This document shows positions 12,273 to 24,044 of a stretch of 64,000 bases of DNA, one piece after another. The stretch is from Gambelia wislizenii (Eukaryota; Chordata; Lepidosauria; Squamata; Crotaphytidae): positions 225,784,501 through 225,848,500 of the forward strand of contig JAUMIR010000004.1 of assembly GCA_030847615.1 (NCBI GenBank), written 5' to 3'. The notes under the pieces were generated by a model. The model did no database searches, was not told where the DNA came from, and was given only the letters and a program-made list of their open reading frames with translations. Every line of letters begins with the position of its first letter. Position 1 is the stretch's first letter. The translations under genes and the position numbers were made by a program.

Positions 12273-12490
12273 GGGCCTGTCCACACTGCAGAAATACAGC
12301 AATTTGACACCACTTTATCCACCATACTTCTGTCTTATGGAAACCTGGTATTTGTAGTTTGGTGAGGCAGAGTTCTCTGATATAAAAGGCTAAATACCTC
12401 ACAAACTACAGATACCAAGATTCCATAGGATAGAACTATGGTAGATAAAATGGTGTCAAACTGCTGTGTTTCTGCAGTGTAGACAGGCCC
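12273..12490. mobile_element. hAT-like foldback MITE
   Basis: It begins GGGCCTGTCCACACTGCAGA and ends with the matching complement (tctgcagtgtagacaggccc). The two halves pair over most of its 218 bp. The terminal motif resembles the ends of N1, N2 and the element at 46755. Confidence 0.75.
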
Positions 12491-14071
12491 ATAGTATTGG
12501 TCAGAAGGGCATCAGAAAAGGGATCAGTGAGCACTGCTTGGAGATCTCTGCCACTTGCAACAACCAGCAAAAGGAAGTTCTAACAGGAAGAGAGGTTAAA
12601 GAACACTGCTGCTGATACTGCTAAAGTATGTCTCCCCGCCCCCCCCCCCCAGCATCCTGGCACAATTTTGCCCTATTTTCCCTGCAACCCAAATTTTGAG
12701 CAAGAAATCTGTTAAAGTTTAACGTTTGGTTCAGCTTTCAATATACAGTAATCCTGAGTGGGAAGAAGTGCCTTCATAATAAAGCTTTGTCATGGGAAGA
12801 TTGATAGGCAAAAGCCACAAAATAATTGTGGAAACTTGCCCTTTGTTCAAAGACAGGGACGTTGTTTGGGTTGCTTTATGTACTTGATTTTGCTGCTTTG
12901 CTGTGGTAAAAGAGAGCTGTTTATTCAGAAATGCACACTAGCGTTTCAGCATAATAAGGAAAGCTGTCAGATTTTCAAGGGCTAGCTTGGGTATTTGCAC
13001 TCCTGATGAGGCAAGAGGCTGCTTGTTAGGAACAGTGTACAGTGTATATCACATTGCTAATGGGGCCATGTCTTATGTGAGTTTAACTACGCAGAAATCA
13101 GAAATAAATTCCACATAGGAACAGGCTCATACACATACACTGTTGCCTAGGGACTCCTGTGTAAGTGTAGTTTTGCTGTACGTATGTAAATGCTTTGGGA
13201 AGTCTTCAGGCTGAAACTTACACTTGTGAAATTTGTTAATGAGTTGTTTTAATTACAAGTCAGTAGTTACAGATGTACTCAAATCATGTGCTTAAATTTG
13301 AACCTTGCTTGCTTAATTTGTAGCGTACTTCAGGGAATGAGGCAGATGTAGTACATTATACAGGACATACATCATTCATTTTATGGTGATGATTTGTGGT
13401 AGAAAATTAATATCTTGCTTAACTGTGTGATATCTGTGACTTCTGTGTTCACATTTTTGAGTGTATGGAGAATGTGTTTCTTGTCTTGAGAACTCAAATG
13501 AATTATTTTATTAAGCCTACATTTTAATTTAATTTTAATGCACCAGTCAATAGTGGCTTCACATTTATTGATAGGAATTTCTTTCCTACAGTTGTTTAAC
13601 ATGGATGAAGAATATAAGATTTTATTGATCCAGTAAAAATTAGGACATAAATCACTACCTCTTTACTTTTCTGTCATATGCAGATAACTACCCTGTGGGG
13701 TTTTTCCATCATGGAAACACTGATGATGCGAATAGTACAGCAGAAGTGTGATGAATCCAGGCAAGGCGTAGTGCAGAGTAATGTTCTATGTTTTTTGCAA
13801 GATGCATTTTTTTCCTTTTTGAAAATTTTTGTACTCATACTTACTGAGATGTGTTGTTTGGAATAGGATGACTAGGGAAGGCTTTGGTGATTTCATTAGT
13901 TTAGGGTCTTACTGCTTTTGCCTCTTTCTCTGTTATATGCAATATTAGAGTAGAAAAAGTCAGTGTGTTACTTTAGAATGGGGGAGGGGAAAGCTAACAT
14001 TGCTCACATCTCTCCCTGCTCCAGTACATATTGGACAGAATGACTTCTGCCAAATGATCATAGATGAGTCC
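12491..14071. other. Unannotated stretch
   Basis: A C-run lies at 12638-12651. A weak exon-like segment at about 13682-13758 has an acceptor CAG but only a GC-type or poor donor. I do not call it an exon. Otherwise nothing was recognised. Confidence 0.45.
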
Positions 14072-14598
14072 TAGGCTTTGTCTAGACGGGCTGTTTACCA
14101 CATCTTGCCCCTGTCTTGGAGCTCTGCAGTCCAAAAGACGCTGGGCTTTTATCCTGTTTGCCCCTGGACAGTCCTGATGATGCCTGGGGCAAAGATGAGG
14201 GAAAATGGGGTAAAGCCCGTTAAAAGGTTTCATTAAAATACCTGGGGAAAAGCACCTCTCTTAGGATAAACCAGATTGGCCTACTGGCACACTGGCCCAT
14301 CTCTGCAGCTGCCGCTGCTTCCATCTGCATCACTTGCTATGAAGCCAGAAAGCAGGCCTGTAACATGTGACCAAGGCAGGTCACATGCAGGGGGCCTTGA
14401 TCATGTGCTATGGGTCGCCTTCCTCACTTCAGAGAGTATGAAACAGAGAGAAGTGGAGGTGGTGATAGAGAAGATCCAGGGTGTCCATGCGGACTCCTGC
14501 CTGTTTTGTGCAGGTAACGGGAGCAACGGTCCAAATCCAGGGCCAGAAAATGCCAGCAGGAAGCCGGCATATTGTGGCCCATGTGGATGAGTCCCTAG
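14072..14598. mobile_element. N1 family non-autonomous DNA transposon
   Basis: Reverse-oriented relative of 26927-27446. Shared blocks include tctagacgggctg at the left end, 'ctgcagtcc', 'caaaatgggg'-type blocks, 'ggcaggtcacatgc' and 'gggtcgccttcct'. The ends are imperfectly inverted (ctaggctttgtctagac and gtggatgagtccctag). No transposase is encoded. Confidence 0.7.
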
Positions 14599-14691
14599 TA
14601 ATCTAAACTGATGGGTCATAAGGGTGAAGTGATTTGTGGAGATGATGCACAGGATAATCCAATGCACAACTGATTTTTTTGGATTTGGAAC

Positions 14692-14940
14692 TACAGTTGT
14701 CCCTTCATATTCGCTGGGATTTGGTTCCAGGACCACCACCACCACCACCCCGTGGATACCAAAATCCGTGAATATTCAAGTCCCATTATATGCAATGGCA
14801 CAGCAAAATGGTGTCCTTTATATAAGATGGCAAAATCAAGGTTTGCTTTTTGCATTATTATTTTTTAAAGAATATTTTGAAGTCATAAATACTTAAATCC
14901 GTGTATACCAAATCTGTGGATACGGAGGGGCAAATGTATA
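14692..14940. mobile_element. Pogo/Tigger-like MITE
   Basis: The left end is TACAGTTGTCCCTTCATATT. The right end, ggatacggaggggcaaatgta, is its diverged complement. Subterminal 'ggatttggttccaggacc' is followed by a CCA microsatellite at 14730-14750. It closely resembles 55949-56182. Confidence 0.8.
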
Positions 14941-15157
14941 TCCTACTGTAGTGTTTGTCAAACATTTCAACGTAGATCACTCTGCTAAATGCATTGTACC
15001 TGCTTCCTATGCCTGACTCTTCCAGTTTGATATCTGCTGTCTCTTTTGTAAGTGAGTTTACTGTGATCTTCACAGATGCAGCAGAAAACCACATTGGCAT
15101 TAAAGCAGGGCGCCTTTATTCCCTTTCTAGAACCACAAACAAGAAAGCGGCAGGTCT

Positions 15158-15812
15158 TCTGGGGGTTATCTTAATGCTCAAAATAATCCCCGTAGAATTC
15201 ACTTGGAATCCTACCTGTCCTAATGGCATTCTGCATCAGATTGCAGTATTCAGAAGGAGGGGGGCCAAATCCACCTTAAACTCCTCTGGGAAAGCCTTTG
15301 CGGCTTTCCCCATATTTTTTTAAAAACCTCCGTAAAGAGTGAACATTGTCACTTGTTTGGACAATTGGATTTGCATTCATTTGCATTTGTGAAAGAGCAG
15401 AAGTGGAAACTAATTGGTTGGATGTGGGCAGGGGGTGGAGCTTGCTAACAAGGCAAGTGGCTGGAACTGCCATCTTGGATTTTCACTTTAGTGGTCGTGT
15501 ACTCAGGCAACGAAACAGCCTTTTTTCCCTTTTGTTTATTTATTTAGGCAGAATATCGCACTTTCACACCATACATTTGCCTTTTTAAAAAACCTTCAGC
15601 AGTGGCAACTGGTGACAACAAAAATGTGAGTAATTCACTTGTGCCCACCATCTTGATTTGGAGGCATGCCCATTGGGGCAGCAAAAGTGAATAGCTTTGC
15701 ATGCTTGTGATTTTGCCACAAAACCATTAAGACAAATAGAAGCTGCTTAGAATTTGGATTAGTACACATCAATCCGCATTTTTTTTGCTTGTATAGACAG
15801 GGCCCCTGAGTT
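15158..15812. mobile_element. N2 family non-autonomous DNA transposon
   Basis: The ends are ctgggggttatcttaatg and tgtatagacagggcccctg, inverted with respect to each other. The internal order matches 6999-7600 and the reverse of 26078-26724. Several frames open by chance run across it. Confidence 0.75.
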
Positions 15813-17651
15813 TTCTTCTTCTCAAAGCAGTTTGAGAGGATGGGGCAGTGGAGGTGATGTCATCTCTACAGACCAGTGTGGGTTGATAAATGCCTTCCGA
15901 CAGAGGAATTCAACCCACCCTGTTCTCTAAAGGAAGTTTTACCTGTTCCAAAATTCTTTCTCTCCACAGAAGTCCAATCTCCGCACTTCAAGAATCCAGG
16001 ACCTACTTCATTCCTTCATACTCGTTAGCATCTCTGTTTCCATTTGAAACTATTTGGCCAGAATAGTGCCTGTTGGCAGTTTTTCACTCATTGTTGTATG
16101 GTAGTTTCAGAAATAAAAGACGAGTCAAAATGAAAGTACAAAGAGGTGATATTTTCAAACTTAACTTCATCTGATTACTGGAAAAATTCTGCCCAAATAT
16201 ACAAACATGCGGGGGAGGGGGAGAATCAGAGAACGAACTGGAAAGCAGCAAATGTTCTGTTTCCATTATCTCTGTACCATCTTTTTTTGTGGGGTAGAGT
16301 ATTTGGACCACTGCTGCGTCTCTTCCACATTTTGAAAATGCAGTTAACCCTGCATTTAATTCACAAATGCAGAACATAATACAGAGCAGTCATTTGTATA
16401 ATCAAGTCCTATAGTTAAAAAAAGGAAAAAAAACTACTTTTGTTTTTTCCGGTGGCCAACTCAAAACATCCAGAGTGCCCATGGCATGGGGAAAAAAATG
16501 TACCTTTTCTAATTTTGCCGTGCCTCTCTCTCTTCTCAGATGAAGGATACATACCTTAAAAGGATATGTACCTCTTCTTATTACTTACTTGTAAATTCAT
16601 ATTGTACAGTAACACAACACCACCACCTGACTCTGGCCTCCTAGATTGATACTAGAAAAGGTTAGGGGTTAATAGACTTCCAGTTTGTTCCACAGGAACT
16701 GGTTGGGCTCTCCTACTATGATGGCACAAAACTGGCACACAGATCCCATGTAGTAGGGCAGTAAAGAAGACTGTTAAATTGGAATACTGTGTTCCTGCAT
16801 TTTATGTCCAATAGCAGGTGTTGGCAACTGTCAGAAGGCCACATTGCTCCCCAGACCCTTGAAGGACTGCATCCCCATCACAACCCTCTACAAAGATAAA
16901 TCTTTTTTTTTTTTTGCCACTCAGTGCCATCTATGGGGTGTATGAGGGGCATTTTTGCCAGGTTTTTGGCCTAGAGGGTGTTTGGGGGCTAGAAAAATGA
17001 CCATGGGAGTACATGAGGCCTGCAGGCTACACTTTGGCTACCTCTGTGCTACAGGAATGTACAAATTCCCCTTACACTGCCCTCAGCTTTTCTGGCTCGA
17101 TGTGTTGTCTTGTTCGCCACATGCCAGATTTTCTGCAATTTTTTTATTATTCTGTGTATTTCAGTGCATACAACCATGAAGGTGCACCAATGAGACATAT
17201 AATTTATGGCCTTTTGTGTGTGTATAAAAGGTGCCTGTCCCTCTGGTTTCCTATGATGAATGGATTCTGATCATTTTTTTTCACTTAGATGCTTTGACAT
17301 TTAAAAGTTTATCAGAATCCTAATCTGATACAAGAGGACCAGACATTTCCAAGTGAAGCAGCTAATTGAGGGGCCGAGGAACTATCTGTCCCCACCCACC
17401 CCAACTGAAGTTTCAAGCAGTTAGCAGCAGGTGGGCAGAGGTAATTCACCACTTTTAGTGTTAAATACATATATACTTTTCTGAGTTGTCCCCCCTGCCC
17501 CGTATATAGGTCCACATGCATGTTGATTGTGCACACAAAGACACACAGGATTCTGAAGGAATTCAGAATTTGTGTGTGTACACATCATGCTTATGAAGTA
17601 GAAAAACCCATTGAGTTCAATGGGGTTTACTGACTGGAAGTTATATATAGT
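15813..17651. other. Mostly unannotated DNA with a possible hAT remnant
   Basis: 16805-17050 contains ggtgttggcaactgtc at the left and ctacactttggctacctc at the right. This resembles the 3656-3959 element but lacks clean ends. A T-run lies at 16903-16915. No exon or RNA gene was recognised elsewhere. Confidence 0.4.
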
Positions 17652-18221
17652 TAGGGTTGCCTTACGTCCCAGAAATCCAGGAAAATCCCAGATTAAAGGG
17701 ATTTAAAATTGTTCTGTCCAGTTGGGCTGCTCAAAGCAACAGGTCCTGGATTCTTCCAGCTCTGGAGGGAAGAGAGTCTCTCTTCCCTCCAGAGCTGGAG
17801 GAATCTGGGAGCTACTGCTTCGAGCATCCCAGCCCAATTGGCTGGCATAGCAAGGGAGGGTGGGTGGGCAGGGGGCAGTCCTCCCTGGGTGGCAGGGATT
17901 TTTTTGGTGGCAGTCCCTCCTTTCTCACTTCCCCATGCTCCCGCTTCCTTCCCCATGAGCCTGCACGCCCACATGCCCCTATGCCCCTGCCTGCTTGCTT
18001 GCTTCCCACAGAGTTGAGGTGAGTCTTTTGGTGCCCCCTACTCCTCCCCCCACAGGTGCTCTGGCTGCTCTGCTCATGGGGAGGGGGGAAAGAAGAGGGC
18101 TCCTCCTCCTCCCCTGTGAGTGCTCTGGGTGCCCTCCTCGTGGGGAGAGGGGAAGAGAAGAGGGCTTCCCTCCTGTGGGTGCTCTGTCCTGGTTTTGTGG
18201 CAGAGAATTATGGCAACCCTG
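17652..18221. mobile_element. TIR element with GC-rich interior
   Basis: The ends pair as TAGGGTTGCC… and …GGCAACCCTG. Near the left end a perfect local palindrome built on agctctggagggaagagagt (about 17758-17797) folds on itself. The interior is GC-rich with gtgctctg repeats (18055, 18119 and 18179, period about 60). It is non-autonomous and its superfamily is undetermined. Confidence 0.6.
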
Positions 18222-18224
18222 TAT

Positions 18225-18448
18225 ACAGTAGGCCATTCCCATCCATGGTGGTTTGGTTCAGGGTGCCCTGAAGATGGGAAAATACATGGTGTTCAAGCCC
18301 CATATGAATCAATGGTGGTGCATGTATGTGGTCATGCACTGACATGCCTGCATGCACCTACCACCATTGAATAATATGGGCTGTGACGATCTTTGGATGC
18401 TTCATCTGGATGATGGCTAGCTCACAGACACAGCGGGCCCACTGTATA
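18225..18448. mobile_element. Tigger-like MITE
   Basis: It begins TACAGTAGGCCATTCCCATC and ends gcgggcccactgta. It abuts the previous element with only a few bases between, so one probably used the other's edge as a target. Confidence 0.6.
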
Positions 18449-18984
18449 GAAGTACATTAAATAAAAAGAGAATAAAGATTAATTGCCAGAACATACTAGA
18501 CTTTGACTTTTGTTTCATTACACTTGGTGGAGAAAGATGCTGTTTTCTGGAACTTCTTGCACTATGCCTTATAAAGGAGACATGGGCTCACTTAGAACTT
18601 GGATCTCAGTGAGAAGAAAGGAGGGAAGCAGATAAAAGAGAATATAAACAACTCAGTGTTAAGGCTGCTCCACACCAAGATAGGTACAACTGCAAAATCA
18701 CTCATATCTTTTGTGGAATAATTTATGTATGTTCATGAGTAAGTTTTGCTGACTAGTGATTCTTTCCAAATGCCAGTTTTGTGAGTACTTTTTATACCAG
18801 ACTCTATGCAGTATCCATTGTGTTGAACCATTGGAATTCCAACCTCAGTTGGATTCCTTTTAGGTTTCTCCATACTGTCAATGTTCTATTTGTTCATGTT
18901 GATGCATGTACGGAAATGGTTGGTATACTTTTGAGCTGAGTTGAGATCTTAATCACATATGTTTGAAAATAAGTTTCATGAAAA
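18449..18984. other. Unannotated AT-rich stretch
   Basis: No recognised feature. Confidence 0.5.
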
Positions 18985-19616
18985 TACAGTCAGCCCCCAA
19001 GTTTCGCTGGGGTTAGTGGCACCCCCCCATAAAACTGAAAAAAAACCCACAAATATCTCTACACCCCCCCAAACCGAATTTAACATACACAAAAAGTACT
19101 TGTACTGGAGGGATGGCTATGCCAGTTGCATGGGTGTTTGCTCACTTACTCACTCGCTTGTGTTCATGGGCAGGGAGAAGGAAATGGGACAGGGGAGGGA
19201 GTGGAAGGAGGGAGACACCTATCCCATCCCCTTCCTTGTTCCCACCCAAGCTAGTGACTGAACACATGCTCTCTCCTCACATTCCCATCTTATTCCCCCA
19301 CACAAGTGAATACACATGCCCTCCCTCCTCATGCTCCCCCATCTCATTCCCTTCCCTGCCTGAGTGAGTGAATGCATGTGACTTCCTTCCTTGCACTCCC
19401 CATTCCTATCTACTTCCTGCCCGCATGAGTAAGTGAGGGCATACACGTGCCCTCCCTCCTTGCACTCCCCCCATATCCAACACCTTCCCTGCCACCTGCT
19501 TGTCCACCCTGCCAGTTTGATCTTCTCCTAGCTACACCGGTGTTATTGAAGCCCCTGTTAAAAATGGTGTAGTAATCTGCGAACGCTTAACCCGCAAATG
19601 GGGAGGGATGCCTGTA
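18985..19616. mobile_element. Tigger-like element with internal minisatellite
   Basis: The left end is TACAGTCAGCCCCCAAGTTT. The right end includes cgcaaatggggagggatgcctgta. The interior (about 19260-19500) is a CT-rich tandem array with a period of roughly 60-68 bp, marked by recurrent 'ccctccctcct' and 'catgtgccc'-type phrases. No transposase frame is present. Confidence 0.7.
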
Positions 19617-19708
19617 TATTGGATTTATTTCCTAGTGTGATAGAACTGTTAATTACATAAAATATAAGGAGGAAGAGTCTAACATAGTCTAGTTAGTGAA
19701 TTCTTCTG

Positions 19709-20042
19709 TACAGGTCGCTCCCCACATACACAGGGAACACATTCCTGGACTTACTGCTGATACGCAAAACTGTGTGTAAGAGTGAACTGCCATAGAATCA
19801 TGCTGAAGGACCCACCAAATGCTTAGAGAGGATGCCTCTTTAGGCATCTGGTGCGACTTTGTGGTCAGCATCCAGTGGAAGTTGACCATAGAGTCACACT
19901 GGAGGATCTCCCGATGCCTAGAGTAATCACCTCCAGCATGTCTCTTTGGTCCTCCAGATGCCTAGAAAGACCTTTCCCCCTGATCACGGGTAAGGGAAAC
20001 CATGGTTACCAATCCCGTGTAAATGGAGGGGGGCAACCTGTA
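19709..20042. mobile_element. Tigger-like MITE
   Basis: The ends are TACAGGTCGCTCCCCAC and gaggggggcaacctgta, inverted. The internal repeat 'gcatctggtgcg' / 'ccagatgcctagaa' folds back. Confidence 0.7.
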
Positions 20043-20159
20043 CTTCCAAACAACTGGTTAATAATAAGTGATTTCTTAGTACACATGTAAAATACCTAAA
20101 ACACTGATGGACTGTCACAGCATATCTGTGAGTAAAACTGACACAACCTACTATGTTAG

Positions 20160-20990
20160 TGGTGCACATGCCACTCCCCCTTGCTGCCCTCCCTGCCCCC
20201 GTCCCACCCCACCCCTCCCCACCCTCCCCATGCCCTGCGCTGTGTCCCTCCCCCTGCCCCCGTCCCACCCCACCGCCTCCCCTTGCCACCCACCCTGCTC
20301 CCTGTGCCTCTCCTAGCCATCCCCGTGTCCCTCACCACCCCCTGTGCCCCTCGGTGACCTCCCCACCGCCCCGCCGCACCCATTGCTGCCCTCCCCACCC
20401 GACCGTCCCCCTTGCTACCTGTCCTGCGCCCTGTGCCCTGCACTGCCCCTCGCCACCCCGTGCCCCTCGGCAACCTCCCCACCCCCTGTCGTGCCCCTCA
20501 CTGACCGCCCCATCCCCCCACTGCCCCCTTGCCATGTGCCACATGCTGCCGCTTGCCACCCCCGTGCCCCTCGCTGACCACCCCATCCCCTTTGCTGCCT
20601 GACCTGTGCTCTCCCCTCCCCACCCCCCATGCCCCTCGCTGATCTGCCCACCCCGAGTGCCCCTTGGTGACCTCCCCACCCCCTGCCATACCCCTTGCCA
20701 ACCACCTCACCCCCTGCCACCCCTGCACCTTGCACCCTGCTCTGCCCTGCCCCTGCCACCCTCGCTGTGCCCCACTGCGCTGCCCTACTGTGCCCCTCAC
20801 CACTCTCCCCACCCCCCTGCCACCACCGCACCCCTCGCCACCCTTCCCACACCCACCGCCCAACCGTGTTGCCTTCCCTGTGCCCCTTGCTGCCCTCCCC
20901 GCTGCCCCCCACACCACCCCCACTGCCCCTTGCAGCCCCACTGCTGCCCCCCACACCACCATGCCACCCCCTGCTCACATACACATCATG
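20160..20990. repeat. C-rich imperfect tandem tract
   Basis: About 830 bp of strongly strand-biased sequence (C-rich on +, G-rich on -). It is built of degenerate units like cctccccaccccctgc and gtgcccctcgctgacc, spaced about 30-35 bp. Long frames are open on both strands only because stop codons are rare in such sequence. The minus strand has many GGG runs that could form G-quadruplexes. Confidence 0.75.
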
Positions 20991-21071
20991 CCGCATCCCT
21001 CCTCCTACTCGCACGTCGTCTGCTGGTGGTCATGTTTACAAAGGACTTAAAGGTCCACATGTTCCCACCCC

Positions 21072-21145
21072 CAGTGTGCTGATTAGCTGCCCAACCAAGG
21101 TTTGATTGGTTGGTCAGTTTCCTAAGCAGCCAATCAGCACACTGG
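21072..21145. repeat. Small nested foldback
   Basis: cagtgtgctgattagctgc (21072-21090) pairs with the segment ending at 21145. Inside it, CCAACCAA pairs with TTGGTTGG around 21091-21113. It may be a tiny MITE. Confidence 0.55.
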
Positions 21146-21168
21146 AAACGGCAACATACCCAAGAGAA

Positions 21169-21196
21169 ATATATATATATATATATATATATATAT
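21169..21196. repeat. (AT)n microsatellite
   Basis: About 14 AT repeats follow the small foldback. Confidence 0.9.
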
Positions 21197-21530
21197 GGTG
21201 TTACTTTTGTTCTACCATCTTGGACATTTGTGTATTCAATCCTTTTTTTTTCTAACTAACAAACTATTAAAATCAGGGAAATAATGATTCCAGTTTTGCC
21301 TGACCTGTTTGATATTTGTCTCACCTCTATCTGACAATCATTTAACTTAAATGTACAGTTAAAAGCTGGTATGTGATTTTTCCAGTATTTTTATTATTCA
21401 TATTTAACACTGAGGCAGTTTGACAAGTTCTATATAACAATCTGAGTGCTCTATTTTGATCCACTTGCCAAAGCATAGATAGCTGGGGCAAGACCATCTA
21501 ATACTGTATGTTAGATGGATAGGTTATAAA

Positions 21531-21783
21531 TACAGTGGGACCCCCGTATCCACTGATTCATTATCCACTGAATCAATTATCCAGTTTCAGTTTCAGCACA
21601 GCTGAAGAGTCTTCCTAGAAAAGGTGTCCTCTCTAGCCATTTTCTAGGTCATCCAAGGCAACTCTATGGTATTTTAAACTGGAAGTCTCATTATTTTCAA
21701 TGGTGTTCGCTATTATCTGTGGATTTCGTTATCCACGGTGGGGCCTGGAACCAATCCCCCGTGGATACAGTGGTCCTATTGTA
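21531..21783. mobile_element. Tigger-like MITE
   Basis: It begins TACAGTGGGACCCCCGTATC and ends gtggatacagtggtcctattgta. Subterminal 'ggcctggaaccaatcccc' is typical of the family. TA flanks are present. Confidence 0.75.
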
Positions 21784-21959
21784 TGTTAGGTTTAACCCAA
21801 GCTTCCCTGAGAACATTAAGTGGGATGTATTCCAGTTTATCTTTATGGAAAAAGGATCATTTGTAGCTGTGCATGTATACAAGATAAAGATGGGTTACAA
21901 CAGGGAGACCTCATTTCCCCACCGTAACAATGTCTGTAATTGCAAATGCTATGTTTATG

Positions 21960-23095
21960 GAATATAATCTTTATTGTGGTCATAGACCAGCACAGGTAAA
22001 AAGGTGATACAGAATAAAAGAGGATAAAAACACAGGTTAAGAACAGCATTTCAGATTGTATAGCTCCAGTATATCAAGACAAGACAAGATTGGCACTAGT
22101 TTGCTGTGGAGATGCCTGATGGATTTTAACCACCTTTGCACAGAATCTGGCAACCTTATATGTTGTACCAAGGCTGGAGTCTGAAAGCAACAGAGAAGTG
22201 TAGGATTGTCCAGTGTGTCCTTGGGGTATTTATGCAGTAGGGATAAAATAAGGCTGAGACAGGTGTCACCGTAGTATGAGCACTGGAGTAGTACATGCTC
22301 TGTTGTTTCTATTTGACCAGAGTTACAGGGGCATAGTCTGTCTGAGAGGGGGATCTTCTTGTATCTGTCTTCAAGGACAGATGAGGGGAGGGTATGACAT
22401 CGTGCCAAAGTAAAAGACCTCCGGTGCTTAGGTACTTCAAATTTTTCTAGGTATGTCATAGGTGAGGCCTGATATCTGTTGGTATCAATAACAATAAAGG
22501 TTAGAGCGCTGGCTAGATCCGTTGTTTGATAGTTGCTTTAGCCCTATTATATCCCAGGCTAAACAGAAGATCTGGGTAAAAGCCCAGTGTTAAAATTTTA
22601 GTCATCATTGTCTGGCTGCAGCCTTATTTGAGAACTCACGCCAACCAAGTCTTGAAGAGAAACGACAACGCAGAAAGAATCACAACCCAGAAACATCACC
22701 CAAGGCAACCTTTTGCTGTGCTTTCTGCAACCGGATTTGTTTATTTCGGATTGGCCTTTTTAGTCATCAGCGCACTTGCAGAAAGCGTGGGATGAGTCCT
22801 TCCTGAATATTCGTTTGTGAAGAAAAGCCAGAGAGAGAGAGAAATCATAAGTCAAGGTTAGTGGAGCAAGGCCAGTGGGGAAGAGGGATAGTCTGAGCCA
22901 ATAGCTGAGTATGGTCACCCACACTCTGATCTCCACTTTCATAAAGCCTGACTCCAATCTCAGAGTTGCGTTAGAGATACATTTTGGAGCTTGGAAAGCT
23001 GATCTTAAAAATTTGGATTGCACAAGTTTTAATGGTGCAAAGTTGGGGAAGGGTCCCAACTGGGATCCATAAAGTAGTTGTGCTACTGATTTGGT
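21960..23095 (-). pseudogene. LINE ORF2 C-terminal region, broken
   Basis: Read on the minus strand, 23095-22830 encodes a post-RT region (motif LVQSKFLRSAFQ, then ALRLESGF and YWLRLSLFP). After an interruption, 22600-22037 encodes LLFSLGYNRAK, then FTLARCHTLPSS and a CCHC knuckle of the form C-x-C-x9-H-x4-C near its end. A 3' tail with AATAAAG ends near 21960. The element is 5'-truncated and has stops around 22500. It is split by a fragment of another LINE on the opposite strand (22612-22805). The jockey/Vingi-like affiliation is a guess. Confidence 0.6.
22612..22805 (+). pseudogene. LINE C-terminal zinc-finger fragment, inserted
   Basis: The + strand frame ends with a CxxC…H-x3-C finger containing RIGLFSHQRTC, followed by RKRG and a stop near 22796. 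Such a finger closes the ORF2 of several RTE/jockey-like LINEs. It lies inside, and opposite to, the minus-strand LINE remnant. Confidence 0.5.
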
Positions 23096-24044
23096 TTTGT
23101 ATTTATGTATTTGTAGTGTAATTTCTTTCTAAAATATAATGTACTAGTTGGTTAGTATGTCTCATATTGTGCAGACTGTATGTTTTCATTATCTATGGAT
23201 GATTTACAAACCTTGCAAGAAAGAACGGGGTTTCTGTGATGACAGAAATGTAGTCAAAATGGGACTGCAGAGAAACACAGATCAACACGTTTGGTTGAAC
23301 CACAAGGTATATGCCACATATACATACCTATTCAGAAACAGCCCAGTGAGGACTGAGCATGCTTGGTAGCTACCTGATGCTACAAAATGTTCTGTATCAA
23401 TTGGAAAAGAAAATCAGGTGTGAGGAAGACATGGATTGACTTGAGAAGCTCCTGAGACTAAAAGTCTGTTGTAGGGATACGGTGACTGGATGGTTAGGAT
23501 TCTGAACAGAAGGAAGCTGTAAAGGAATGAGGATACACTAACGTCTTGTTCTATGTCCCACTTCTTATGATTATAGTTCTCATTTTCTGAGGTTGAACTG
23601 GATATTGAATACAAATTTTGTGGATCACTGTGGTGAGTGTTGATTTAAATTCATTTAAATCAAACAAATTTTGCATTAGCAAATCTTTGGCATTGGAAAC
23701 ACATGTGTTTTTAAAGAGCTATATCCCTGCAACATGGAATTGAGCTAATGGTCAATGTGGTTGGATCCTGTGTGCTCTTACTGTTGCTAAAAGGCTTATA
23801 CGCCAAGGTTGGAAAAATAAACATTCACCACCTATTGTTCAGTGGCCAAAAGATCTCATTTCTTTAGGTACTCATGAATGGGTGTTTTGTAGAAGTCAGG
23901 TTCCAGAAAATGTGTTTTTGGAAATCTGGTCAGCTTACATTAATACCCATATTCATATCCTGTGTACTTTTCCCTTCCGATCTTTTTTCTTCTCTCTCTC
24001 TCTCTTTTACTTCCTTGATAATTAGTCCAATCAAAATATAAATT
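23096..24044. other. Unannotated AT-rich stretch
   Basis: A (CT)n run lies at 23990-24006. No exon or repeat end was recognised. Confidence 0.5.

Noticed and set aside
13682..13758. Exon with acceptor TATGCAG and donor GCAAGG
   Set aside because: The donor is a non-standard GC type and the alternative GT donor is weak. Single open phase, no recognised product.
20153..21105. Long open frames on both strands (up to 199 codons) across the C-rich tract
   Set aside because: They follow from lack of A/T-containing stop codons in a C-rich tandem repeat. The encoded Pro/His-rich or Gly/Arg-rich strings have no domain.
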